Source: Rhizopus sp. PT2906
Lineage: Eukaryota > Mucoromycota > Mucoromycetes > Mucorales > Rhizopodaceae
DNA: 64,000 bases
Direction of reading: 5' to 3'
Assembly: GCA_025529335.1 (NCBI GenBank)
Contig: JAMYHX010000103.1
Location: 39,943-103,942 of the forward strand
Shown: positions 12,475 through 22,912 of the stretch, piece after piece
Position numbering within the stretch: position 1 is the first letter of the stretch
Layout: each line of letters begins with the position of its first letter
Made by a program: the position numbers and the translations under genes
The notes under the pieces: generated by a model
The model's database searches: none
What the model was told of the DNA's origin: nothing
What the model saw: the letters and a program-made list of their open reading frames with translations, nothing else

Positions 12475-13592
12475 AGATCAAACTGGTGTATCCCTTTTCG
12501 CAAAAAAGAGAAAGAGAAAGAGAAAGAAACTGCTCCTCTTTTATATTGAAAAAGGCCCATATAAGCACTTCTGTCATGAACTTGCATGCATGTTCCTCTT
12601 TGCTTTGTTGATCATTTCTTTGTAGATTTCATAATGGCTGTATGCACACTTTGCCCCTGAATCATCGATTTTTCATGCACTGGTACGTCTGTACTAACAA
12701 ATATCTCTAGCTTAAGAGAGAGAGAGAGAGAGAGAAAGCATGTAACATGCTCTCCTTATCATAACCAAAAATCTAAATGTATGCGTCTACATTAAAGATG
12801 AAGATAGGTATGAAGTTGTAGTTGTGGGGATAAATGAAAGAAAGCTGCTGCCTACATTTAAGGCATACATTTTATCTTGATTTTGGATCTTACAACTTCA
12901 GAATATGAAAAGTAACTGTGGGGGTTTTTTTTTTCTGGCATCATCCTTCTTTAAGGACTCGACTTTTGAAAAGTTTGTTTATGCCGTCTAAATTTTGAAC
13001 TGCTGCTCTGCGGCACTTGAACAAAAAGGAAAGGAAATGATCGACACCCATTTTGGAAAGTCATAATGTTTAACTTTATATTCAGTACTTACAAGCAGAG
13101 TGACAGGTATACAAGGTGAGTATGATGGTTCGTATAGGCGCATTCTAATTTACAAGTTTAATTCCTTAATGACTTGCTGCTCCTATTAATCAGTGTCAGT
13201 AGTAATCACAATGACAAAAGGCTTCCTTTTGATGTATAAAAGGTACACGAATTAAGTAAAGATGTGTGGATGTGTGTGTATTTATTCCATGGTTTACATA
13301 ATACAAATTTCTTAATGGTCTTTATAATAATGAATAGAATGCATAGTTGATGCATATATAAATATATACATTTGTATTTGAAAAATCAATATATGGTACA
13401 AAAGAGTGGTATAAACAGAGTGCTTGTCAAGAGTGCTGACAGCATGATAGATAGAGGGAGCGTTTCAGGGATAGAATAAAAAGAAAGGACGCCAATCAAG
13501 TGGTAAGCAAAGGTGTCTGCGCGATAATGAGTGACAAAATATAAAAAAGTCCAAGGTACTACGATGATGATTCGAACATTCTGCGTCAAGTG
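12475..13592. other. intergenic with GA microsatellite
   Basis: About 1.1 kb without a supported gene. It holds the presumed promoter of the protease relic (12480-12560, minus) and a (GA)n tract at about 12714-12735. It also holds the 3' flank of the C2H2 gene on the minus strand (AT-rich, 13300-13590). Confidence 0.5.
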
Positions 13593-14465
13593 TTATTTTT
13601 TTAAGAGAGCTTCTCTACTTGAAATGCTACATTTGGTTTTTTTTACTGCTTTACTTTGCTTTTCTGTCTTGCTGTCGCCAGAGTTTTCATGGCACTTCAT
13701 GTGTCTTGTAAGAGCATCTTTTCTAGTAAAGCCTTTGTTCTGGCAACTGGGATGGCTGCAGAAGAATCTTTTCTCGCCTGTGTGGCTAACTTGATGACGA
13801 TTTCGATCCTGAGGTCTTTTGAAAGGCCTTCCGCAAGTAGGACAAGGGAATAGACGTTCAGGTTTGCTTTTTGCCTTGGTTCTTGCATTTTGGTTGTTAA
13901 CACACTGGTCAATACTTGTTGCTTGTCTATCGATTGATTTTGAAGACTGAGTTTCTTCAAGGTTGCGCTTTTTAGAAGATATAAGTGCACTTTGTCTTCT
14001 GGTATGCTGTAGAGGAGATGTCGGCCGTTTGCTAACGTTTTGCTGATTGTTGAGTTGATCAGGCATGTATGATGCCTGACCTATTGTCAGCGACTCAAAG
14101 AATGAAGTAACAGGAGATAAGCACCGTCGGTTATGCAGTGATTCAAAATAAGTATAAGGAGAGCCTGTGGTCCATGGGAGCGCCGGATCGTATGAAGCAT
14201 GATCTGTGAGCACCGATGAATTACATGTACTGGTGCTAAAGCTGCTAGTAAGGTCAAACGTAGTTGCTTCCAAGTCTAGCGGAGGATCTTGGCTGAGCGA
14301 CGGCAATTGTTCTTGACTGTCGTGGAACACGGTGCCACTTTCATAGACTTGAAAGTCAGAAGTGAGCTGTAAAAAGGTGTCTGGATCATCTTCTGAATAT
14401 ATGTTGCCATTAGAAAGCTGCATAAGTTGGTCGAGAAAAATACCAAATCCATTTTCGGTAGACAT
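13593..14465 (-). CDS. C2H2 zinc-finger transcription factor, two fingers
   Basis: Putative DNA-binding regulator, 290 aa, single exon, starting MSTENGFGIFLDQLM. The N-terminal 180 residues are Ser/Thr/Asp-rich with no recognisable fold, as in activation regions. Finger 1 is CPTCGRPFKRPQDRNRHQVSH. It is joined by the classical TGEK linker to finger 2, CSHPSCQNKGFTRKDALTRHMKCH, which has a slightly extended C-x4-C spacing. The C-terminus is Lys-rich (nuclear-localisation-like). A 22-base A-run with TATAAATG on the minus strand lies at 14541-14570, about 80 bp upstream. Family-level call is firm; the target pathway cannot be told. Confidence 0.85.
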   Translation of the reverse strand: MSTENGFGIFLDQLMQLSNGNIYSEDDPDTFLQLTSDFQVYESGTVFHDSQEQLPSLSQDPPLDLEATTFDLTSSFSTSTCNSSVLTDHASYDPALPWTTGSPYTYFESLHNRRCLSPVTSFFESLTIGQASYMPDQLNNQQNVSKRPTSPLQHTRRQSALISSKKRNLEETQSSKSIDRQATSIDQCVNNQNARTKAKSKPERLFPCPTCGRPFKRPQDRNRHQVSHTGEKRFFCSHPSCQNKGFTRKDALTRHMKCHENSGDSKTEKQSKAVKKTKCSISSREALLKK

Positions 14466-14548
14466 TTTGTTTAAGAGATGAAAGATAAAGAAGAAAGAAG
14501 AAAGACGAAAGAAAGCAAAAGTGACACAATATTTAGTCCTTCATTTAT

Positions 14549-14579
<31 letters not shown>

Positions 14580-15129
14580 GGACGAGAGAGAAAAAACGAT
14601 CATTACTCTGTTTATGAGCTTTTGTGCAACACTTTCCCGGCTTGTCATATTTATATATTTAAGGTCGATCGTGCACCAGACGTCAGGCATTATTCTATGG
14701 CGCAGCGCAAAGGAGAAAAAGGGGGAAGATGGCATCATAAAACTTAAGAGTGACTTTTGCATTATCGTAATTTGTGAATATGTACTAGTATGCTCAACAG
14801 ATCGCGTTCAGTTCCCGTCTTACCCGTCTGTTCACGGCAGCTTGAGTGAGCTTGAAACGATACACAGTCTTGCAGCGGAATAAAGTTTCCTTTGCTTCTA
14901 AGAATCGTGGTGCCTCCTCAGTGTGGCACGTCGTAACATTTAGGTTTTTTTTTTGCCTATTTAGCTGCTACAGAAAAGTGTCTTTATTTACTAAATTTCC
15001 TTTAATGATAATAAATCGCAATTAGAAAACCGTTGTTTGATTTTTTATTATGCAAAAACAACAACACGTAATAGTGCTTGGCTATTACACATAAAGAGTC
15101 ACCATGTATTAAATATACGCTTTCTGTAG
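14466..15129. other. upstream region of the C2H2 gene
   Basis: Contains the minus-strand TATA-like element next to a 22-nt A/T homopolymer (14549-14570) and purine-rich sequence. The open frames here are low-complexity Lys-rich or Phe-rich readings of the homopolymer and are not credible genes. Confidence 0.45.
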
Positions 15130-15756
15130 GTGCACCGCCCCATAATTGGCTTGTGTACAAATTTCACTAAACCAAAAACTAATTACTCTTTATGGCAAAT
15201 GTCGCTGTTTGAATGTGCCTACAATGAGCTCAAGTTGTCCCTTGAGCTTCTCAATTATCGCCAAGAATTGAATGATCTTGATCAAACGGGACAAGGGTAC
15301 CTATGCAGAAGGTGCCTTGGCAGAGCTTGAGTAATGTATGACCAAAGAGTGTTTGGTATCCTTAAGAAAGTCATTCTAAAAAGCGTTGACGAGAGTGACT
15401 TTAATGTGTTAATCACCTAAGCTATCTATTTTCATCAACTAACAAATTCTTAATAGAAACGAAATAGCCTACTTCACGCTCCATATGGGCATGATTAAAG
15501 AAATTGTAGAAAAGGCAGCGGGAATGGTAAGATCAAAGACAAGAAGAGAGTATAAAGTAGAAACAGCAACATATCTTCTATAAGCTTTGACAGCTAACGC
15601 GTAGTTGATCACATTATTTTAGTTGCATTTTGTTGTGCTTCTGGACCAACTTCAGAGCACCACATTCATCATAACTACTCAATGTTTACGCCAAGTGATA
15701 TTGGCAAAGAATTTGATGAACTTATTCGGATGATCCGACGTCCATGCTTGAAGTAA
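15130..15756 (+). pseudogene. degenerate coding remnant, unidentified
   Basis: Several open stretches in different frames look protein-like but do not join: 15130-15330 (ends ELNDLDQTGQGYL...), about 15336-15411 (YDQRVFGILKKVILKSVDE), 15457-15528 (NEIAYFTLHMGMIKEIVEK, preceded by a good acceptor TTCTTAATAG and followed by GTAAGA) and 15683-15756 (MFTPSDIGKEFDELIRMI). The DLDQTGQGYL and SDIGKEFDELIRMI pieces faintly resemble EF-hand regions of PP2A B''-type regulatory subunits. The match is weak and the order is broken. It is probably a decayed gene; the function is not asserted. Confidence 0.3.
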
Positions 15757-16584
15757 TGCAATACCAGTGTCCGCAGAATACATCATCACTTTTGGAACTT
15801 GTGTACAACCTACAGTTACAGTGATTAATATATGCTGCGACTTGTAGCATGATACCTCATGCATCTAACATCACCCATTGTTATAAACATGTTCTGTTTC
15901 GGACCTATTCTTTCACCTTCCTAACTACAACAGGATGGGAGAACAGACAAGAACACGAATGGTTGCAGCAAGCAAAAGAATAGCTATGAGTTACTTTACG
16001 GGACTTGTTCCGATAACACAAGGAAAGGTACGGTTGCCATGGAAACTGAAAAGTCATGTGATACTTTACTCTAAACTTCGGATAGCAAGGCGAAGATTAC
16101 AAGGTATCTTGATGTAGTGTACGAATCTATAAAGTATTATCATAATTATACTTGAAGTAATCTTGGTTGCTGTAGTCATTCTTTCCTTTATTTGTTTGAA
16201 TTGTACAACACAAAATAAAATGCAGTCGTAAAAAAGCTGTATTTTTTTTAGCTCTATCTTCTTGAGAATGTAGCAAGCAAAGAGATATAGAAGGAGAGGA
16301 AGGTAGGGAAAACCAAGATCACTTCAAGTGTACTTATGATGATACTTTATAAATTCTTACACTGCATCAAAATATCCTGACTTTGGAGGTTAAGCCATAA
16401 AAATCCAAATAGATACCCTGTATATTTCCTTTATTTGGTAATCATTTTTAAATTGCGTTTTAACAAAAGATGAGGATGCTCAAACACAAGGTGACGCGTA
16501 TATTTTTGCTGCAAAGGATCGTTCACGTAAATTTGTTACCATTGATTAAATAAGCCTGGTTCCATTGTCCAAAAAGTCGACTAC

Positions 16585-16628
<44 letters not shown>

Positions 16629-16737
16629 AAAAAAGAAAAAATTTTAAAAAAAATTATAAAAATTTAATAAATAAAAAATTTTAAAAATATTATTTTTTTT
16701 TAAAACCCTGGTTCAATTTTCAAAAAACTCTCAAACA

Positions 16738-16774
<37 letters not shown>

Positions 16775-17071
16775 CCGTCTAAAAGCCATTATTTGATAAA
16801 TACGTATCAAAATGTTCGCATTCATACTGTTTAAAAATATGCTTTTTTATTGTTTTTAATGTTATTTCATGAATGGAAAACGAAAAATACATATAATGTG
16901 ATGCTTTTATATTTCTACAATGCTATGAATAAGAGTGACACTATACAACTTACATGCAACTGCTTGCTTCCCTTATATCCTTGGTGTAAGTGCCAAGTAT
17001 TTGCCTTTAATTCTTACTTTAAAAGTTGAGTAAGCTAGCGCCTAGAGTCCAAATGAGTATCATGTTTTAGT
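15757..17071. other. intergenic with paired poly-T elements
   Basis: About 1.3 kb without an intact gene. The only structure seen is the pair of poly-T-tailed units at 16555-16774, described separately. The rest is AT-rich single-copy-looking sequence. Confidence 0.5.
16555..16774 (+). repeat. direct repeat of two poly-T-tailed units
   Basis: Unit 1 (about 16555-16624) starts CCTGGTTCCATTGTCCAAAA and ends in about 37 T. Unit 2 (about 16707-16774) starts CCTGGTTCAATTTTCAAAAA and ends in about 35 T. The roughly 33-nt heads are clearly similar. The 80 bases between the units are almost purely A and T. GGTTCAATTTT resembles a Pol III B box, so a degenerate SINE-like unit is possible. Replication slippage of one ancestral unit is an alternative. 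Confidence 0.55.
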
Positions 17072-18570
17072 TTATCCTTTTAAAGAACTTACGAACACGT
17101 AGAATGATAACCAGACAGCAGGAAATCTCAAATAGAGAAGAATGACAAATCGACAATAGAATAAAACATTTTGAATAATCTATTTGAAAAAAAAAAAAAA
17201 AAAAAAAAAGAGTCATTAAGCGAGGTTTTGGTGGTCTTTGTGTTCTTCTTACCAGATAGCTTCGCCAATGATGAAATCGATTTACTTTGTTATATGCCTT
17301 CCTTAGTAATGGATGCCAATGAATAAGCTTGTAAGAGAGGATGTTTATAACAAGTGCTTCTATAAAGAACTCTTTTATATCAGCATCGCAGTCTTTGTTT
17401 GTTGTATCAGCCTGATTCAAGCAGCATATGGCGTGTGCAACACATTTGATGGCCCTTTCGAAGAGTGATTTGGTATATGTTTCAAAAGCAGACATGAGCT
17501 TGACAACAATCTCTTCCTTGTCTGGGGTCTGTAAACATGCTGTCAAAAAATTGAAAGCTTTGTTACATAATTCCTTAACCAGCGTAAAATTAGAAGTAGA
17601 TGGCGGATGATAGCATGCTGTAGTTTATAATGTCAATAAAAGTAATATAATAACAAAATTAGATTCTTACCATAGATCAAGTATAAAATCGTTCCAAGGT
17701 GAACAGCCAACCAAAGGAAGCCCTTCCTCAGATGATAATTTGTTGATATGGTGATAGGCACGCCATATCGTTTATTGTCCTCCAACAACAATTCCAGTCT
17801 CTTGGACATAAACAAAGAGGCGTCCTCTGCTTTTAGTTGTTGTAGCATTTTTTGGCAACTCTCGCAAATCTCATATTGTTTATCTAAAGATTCTTTGAAA
17901 GTAGCAGCAGTTTTGCACTTCTTTTTATATTCTGGATCCTAACAAAAAAGGAGTTTAGTTGAGTACTTTATAAGCCATAGTCTTTACTTACATTTTCATC
18001 TGGAATGTAATCACGTAACAAGTTTAACTTTAATAGTTGTTTTTCTTGGCAGTCGTTACAAAGAGAGTATTTGCTCTTATTTGGTGTTGGGTCCTCTTCA
18101 ATAAAACTGGCAACTATAAATATATTACAGTTAATCTAGAGAATCATTATATAATAAGCATAACCTACATCTCTGAAGTTTATTCTCTGGAACAAGTGGT
18201 GGAGGATCGATCACTTCTCCTGACTTTTTGAAAAAAAAAAAAAAAAAAGGGAATCAGCTTTACACACACACAAATATTTCTTTTTTGTTTTTACCTGACT
18301 TCTCGCATTTTCACTTCCACAAAAAGCGCATAGCCAGTACTCCTGGGTCTCTCTTTTGCCAAGGGTTATATAAGAATCATGATTGCAATACCAGCAATTT
18401 AGCTTTATATTTTCGCTAGATTTAAATGGATTTTTAAAAGAGGCGAAAAGAAGTGTAATCCACAAGACAATAAGAATCACAACAGCATAACTGTAATTGA
18501 TGTTGACTACTTGAAGTAGATGATCGGTGCCTACAGCTGAGAAACGTTCAAACATGAATGAATGCACCAT
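17072..18570 (-). CDS. IMA1: IMA1 / TMEM201-like inner nuclear membrane protein
   Basis: Probable inner-nuclear-membrane protein linking to the nuclear periphery. Exons on minus: 18570-18295, 18223-18169, 18113-17992, 17938-17671, 17617-17253, 17179-17072; 1194 nt, 397 aa. An N-terminal membrane segment (YSYAVVILIVLWITLLFASF) precedes the Ima1 N-terminal cysteine region: CWYCNHDS, LCAFCGSEN, CNDCQ and CESCQKM, four CxxC-type knuckles. Hydrophobic segments follow (KGFLWLAVHLGTILYLIYG; the final exon IIQNVLFYCRFVILLYLRF). The last exon follows a poly-T tract and TAG acceptor. It could splice on at a GTAAGT near 17085, so the C-terminus is uncertain; family members usually carry more membrane helices. 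Confidence 0.72.
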
Positions 18571-18913
18571 AGGGAAGAGAAAAGCTGTAATGATCGGGGT
18601 TGTTATTCAACAAAGAAATAAAACTCAAACAAGCAGTAACACATTCTAGTAAAATCCAGGTTATGTCAGAGCTCCTTGCTGTAGAAATATCTCATTGGGA
18701 TAAATACTTATATATTATATAGTTGAAGTGATGCATGGCGGTAGAACTCTTTCGACATGATCCAAAAAGAGCTTTGACTTTTCGCGCGCCAATTTGCTTG
18801 CTACAAACTGATTTGCAAGACTTGAAGGTGCATCTACGGAATTTGAACGTTTTCTAAGTGGCTTTCCATCATTTCTGATATTTTTTATCTTAATTGAAAA
18901 GTATGTCCGTACT
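18571..18913. other. intergenic upstream of IMA1
   Basis: 343 bp without a gene. AT-rich, with TATATATTATATAG near 18706-18722. Nothing else recognised. Confidence 0.4.
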
Positions 18914-19239
18914 ATGTCAACGTTGAATCAACTACAAGCTGAACTTTCTGCTGCCCAAGGTTGACATAGTTCGACTCTAGTAATAAAACGCCTCCCTTCG
19001 CAGAGCGTCTAGATCAGGCTTCTTCTATCACTGATCTAGATGATCCCCAACCTCTCTATCGCTACCCGTCCACTCAAATCGGTAAAAGCAACGGATTTTA
19101 TTTAATATACCGTCCTAATGAGCGCAACAAAAAGATCGCCCCGGATAAGATCAGAAGGTCCGTAAAAGAATCTAAAAAAAACTCTTTTGGGCACAAGGGT
19201 AAAAAAGATGTAATGCAATCAAAAGGTGAACGAGGCTAA
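18914..19239 (+). pseudogene. retroelement- or repeat-family-like ORF relic
   Basis: An ATG at 18914 opens MSTLNQLQAELSAAQ, a coiled-coil-like start. A stop and frame change follow around 18961-18969. The next frame then runs 18970-19239: PPFAERLDQASSITDLDDP, PLYRYPSTQIGKSNGFYLIY, KKIAPDKIRRSVKE, ending in a Lys-rich tail and TAA. No start codon exists in the second frame and no intron of credible size joins the two. The layout (short coiled coil, then a conserved basic block) is like small gag-like ORFs or expanded repeat-family genes in these fungi. I infer a broken copy; exact family unknown. Confidence 0.4.
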
Positions 19240-19254
19240 AGATTAGTTTATATC

Positions 19255-19325
19255 ATCGAACCAACAGAGGAACCGCCCACCCGGGGAGTTGGTTTCCTGA
19301 GAGGAGGGGGGGAGCGGTCTTGTTG
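19255..19325. repeat. GC-rich inverted-repeat segment
   Basis: A sharply GC-rich island just after the ORF relic. AACCAAC near 19258 pairs with GTTGGTT near 19288, with a CCACCCGGGG centre, followed by a purine run GAGAGGAGGGGGGGAGCGG. It may be a structural end of the same mobile element; not proven. Confidence 0.35.
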
Positions 19326-20221
19326 AATATTTATCCAGATGCACTCTAGCCAAGTCAAAGTGACGGAGAAAACCAATCATAGCCAGTAGTCACGCTGTTT
19401 TAGCCGTGAAAAGATCGTCCGAGAAAGCGTCAATGGGGGCACAAAGAAACGATGCAACTGATGGCGGGAGTCACATCGTATTTAGCATTGATATTGACTT
19501 GTGGAGTATTTAGAGCTTTTCATAATTTGTACCTGTCTAAATTTCACTCTAACATTGGTTCACGCTTTAAACCAATTTATTCATTGGTTATTGATGAAGA
19601 GAATTCACATTCTCATGTGGATTCAAGTCAACATATGAGCATATATGACATCACTTTTTTATGTTAGCATCAGACAAGGATATTTGCTTCAAATCATATG
19701 TGAATCAAAACTCTTCATCGTGCTTGTTGTACTTGTGTAAGAAGCAAATATAAAAAGTACAACAGTTGATATTTTTAGGCTTTACACTGGTTTTTAAAGA
19801 AAGGTTCTTGGCACAAAGCATATTTTATTCCCGCTCAAACACAAGTCCACCTGCAAGGTCCAGTGAAAAAGGGTGCGGTAAAACAAAAAAAAGGCACTGT
19901 TCCAAAAATAAATAATGATCCTAAATAGGAAAAATTGTTTCTATCAGGGAAAACAAGATGATCATAGAAAAAGACACTTCAATTCATATGTATCTTTTTT
20001 ATCAATTGAAGACAGCATGAATTAGAGAGAGAGAGAATGACTGTATACATTTGATAACCTGTTTATTACTTCATATTATGTGCTATTATGTAAAGGAAGG
20101 ATATATGGTCATGATGTGATACAACAAGTGTGTCACTTGTATGGATTTAAAAAGATTGTCCTTTTTTCTGTACTGGTCTCTTTTCCTTTTTTTTTCTTCT
20201 CCTTTTCTTTCTTGAACCATA
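19326..20221. other. intergenic upstream of secreted protein
   Basis: About 900 bp. A 71-codon frame at 19452 lacks support. The last 60 bases before 20222 are a TTTTCTTTTCC-rich leader. No other signal seen. Confidence 0.45.
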
Positions 20222-21124
20222 ATGCTTTTACGGACTGGCTTAGTGTTATCTACTCTCTCATTGCTTTTTACTTTGGTAAATGCAAGTGGCAAAATAGTTC
20301 AAATTGTAGATGCTACAGACTTCTGTGTCTTTCTCCCCCCTAATGATGCCACTGATCGAAATATTTCTGACAGTGAGTCAGATGCTGATGCATTCTGTAT
20401 GGGAAATACACCTCTTGCTACTGGTGCTGACAAACTGCCCTCTGGCTTCATCTTGTCTGCCCATTATGTAAAGACAGATAACTATGTGCAGGTCACAGGT
20501 CAGATCGATCCTTCTAAAGCCAATTTACTGAGCACAGACGATGGTGGGCAGTATGATATTAAGGCACCTAATGGTGCCTCCTGTGCTGGATGGGACTATT
20601 TTGTCGAATTGATCGAACCCACTGGAAATGACTATTGTATTCGTTGCTGTGTAAGTCACTATTCAAGTTGATATTGTTGTAATTAACATCCCCCTTGATA
20701 GAATAACGATAAAGACTGTAACCGTGGTATTTCCGAAGCTGGTTGTGCACGTATTGTCCCTGGTGATTACAGTGGTCCCCTTGACGGCTCCGGTGCAGGC
20801 ATCTCTTCTGCTGGTTCAGTTGCCCCCTCGTCTTCTTCTATCGCTCCCTCATCTTCTGCTGCTATTTCATCCACGCCTGCTGTTGTCTCGACTTCAACAG
20901 TATCTGCTTCTGCAAGTATCTCCTCTGTTTCTTTGCCAGCCACAGCCAGTATTGCCCCAGTGTCCACTCCTAGCGCTGTTGTTTCACCTTCTCAACAAGG
21001 CAATAGTCCAACACCATCAGTACAAGGAACAGCAATTACTCAATCAGTCAATAGTGCTTCTTTAGCTAAGCCTGCTTCCCTTGTTGCAGCTGTTTGTCTC
21101 TTGATCAGCATCACAGTGATGTAA
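20222..21124 (+). CDS. secreted Ser/Thr-rich protein, probably GPI-anchored
   Basis: Cell-surface or wall protein, 283 aa. Exons 20222-20650 and 20702-21124, GT-AG. The N-terminal signal peptide (LLRTGLVLSTLSLLFTLVNA) is followed by a Cys-containing globular domain (SGKIVQIVDATDFCVFLPP ... GASCAGWDYFVELIEP ... YCIRCC | NNDKDCNRG). A roughly 100-residue Ser/Ala/Val/Thr-rich stalk and a C-terminal hydrophobic end (LAKPASLVAAVCLLISITVM) then suggest GPI attachment near the Ser/Ala/Asn before it. The domain resembles conserved fungal surface glycoproteins of unknown function. The CT-rich leader supports this start. Confidence 0.8.
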
Positions 21125-21701
21125 GATGATTACATGCCGTGGGCTCTATTTCTTATTTATAACGTTGTTAATAAAATATGAATAACCATTATTTATAATC
21201 GTGCACCGATGAATATGATTCATTGTACCGAATATTTTCATAAATTACAAAATAAAAAAGAGAATAAATCAGCGTAATAAATGTACAGAGATAACTGTAA
21301 ACCACTATGCAAGGGGCGCATAATCAATAATGCACTCTAGCTTCTTTAGGATAATTTGATCAAATATGGTTATAGGGAACATCTTTGTGGAACCTAATTA
21401 AGCAAAGTTCAAACAACAAACAGTCTGAATAATGACTCTTTTTTTTTATATTCATTATCTTGTTGAATTATTATTTAGAAAGAGATACTTTGTTGACTTC
21501 AATTGTAAGCAAGACACGTACTGTTTTTTAGACATAAAGTAGATAAACATTGTCAATAAGCTCAACTTTGAATCCATGAGCAAAAATATCTCATCTCCAG
21601 TCTTTTTTTTAACATATCTCGCTTTCTCAGCTCTTTATACAGCCTGAATGGCAGCTACATTATTGTAACACATAAGGAGACTTTTTTTTTTTTACATATA
21701 A
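21125..21701. other. intergenic, 577 bp
   Basis: AT-rich 3' flank and promoter of the CDK-like gene. An ATG at about 21654 (MAATLL...) ahead of a GTAACA donor could be a missing first coding exon of the kinase, but the phase does not fit the exon starting at 21702. Confidence 0.4.
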
Positions 21702-22804
21702 ATGATAGGCACATTTGCCTCAGTGACAAAGGAAGTCACCCCAGAGTCTACTTTAGCAATAAAGACATACTCAAAGCAGCATGGAAAATTAGTCCTTGAA
21801 CATTACCAGCGAGAGGTTAAGACATTGAAAAGACTTGATTTAAAAGATGCTAATTCTGCAAAAGAACATCATGTAAATTACAATGACTGTCAAATTCAAG
21901 TTGTTCCTAATGTATACATTATAGATTGTTTACTTGTCTTCAATTCATGAAACGCCATCATCTTATCAGCTATTCCTTACTTGGTATGACTATAATCTAA
22001 GACTCTATTTGGAACAACCACAAACTACAACGCGACACGCACTTGCACACAGCTTTCTTCAGCAAATATCTCAAGGGCTGCTCTTTATACATTCGCATGG
22101 AATCATTCACTGTGATATAAGTCCAGATAACATTCTGATAGATACTAATGGAAACATGTGTATTGGTGATTTTGGCTGTTCTCGCATGATTAACGAAGAA
22201 GACCAGCCTATCCAAAATGAAGTGATTGGAACAAGGTGTGTTATTATGTCTGTAAGATGATCGAGACTCATCCCCTTCCTCTATTTATAGATGGTATAAG
22301 GCTCCAGAATACCTTTTCGGATACAAAATGTATGCTCCCTCAACCGATATATGGTCTTTAGGAGCAACCTTTACAGAACTGTTGATCGGAAAGCCACTAT
22401 TTCAAGGCAACAGTGACTTGGAGCAAATTGGTCTGTATGTGAAAACACTTGGTGTTCCTTCTAAACAAGCTCAAAAAGTATACGCTCTTCATTATATATT
22501 TGAGGATAGGCTAATCATCATGTAGGAAATGTCGATTTATCCTGATGCTAATAAGCTCAACTTTTTTGATATGGATGATCCTGATTCTGATATGGATGAC
22601 GAAGAATATGAAGAATCCCCTGTAAAACCATTAGAAGAAGTGCTGGAACATGCCAATGTAGACATGAATGACCGCATATTGATTCGGAATATGCTAACTT
22701 GGTCCATTAAGGATCGTTTTACTATAGAAAAGGCAAGTTGAAGTATGTCTGTTATTTATATTTGCTAACTATATTTACAGATTCGTTCAACTTTAAGTCA
22801 TTAA
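21702..22804 (+). CDS. divergent CDK-like protein kinase (CDK20/CCRK-like)
   Basis: CMGC-type kinase, 297 aa. Exons 21702-21911, 21970-22235, 22291-22477, 22526-22732, 22781-22804; the last intron uses a GC donor. Present: IGTFASV (end of the glycine loop, so the first strand is cut short), LAIKTYSK (ATP lysine), DFGCSRM, GTRWYKAPEYLFG, DIWSLGATFTELLIGKPLF, LGVPSKQAQK. KPLEEVLEHA is reminiscent of CDK20 (MPLEEVLP). Odd: the catalytic loop reads HCDISPDN. The HRD arginine is Cys and the HRDxKxxN lysine is Ser, while Asp and Asn remain. An acidic insert (DMDDPDSDMDDEEYEE) sits near the C-lobe. It may be weakly active, a pseudokinase or a lineage-specific paralogue. The universal-stress gene starts 108 bp downstream. 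Confidence 0.75.
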
Positions 22805-22912
22805 AATTACTTTATTTTCTGCATAAAAATTTCACGGACCAATGAAGTCATTATGGTCAATGCATGAGAACGTGGGAGATTGATTACATCTTCTTTCGCT
22901 TTCCTACAAATT

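Noticed and set aside
14478..14883. Open frames upstream of the C2H2 gene
   Set aside because: Read through a 22-nt A/T run and give Lys- or Phe-homopolymers.
21912..21969. Frameshift in the CDK-like kinase
   Set aside because: A normal GT-AG intron (GTATAC...TCAG) restores the frame, giving VPN|LFLTWYDYNL.
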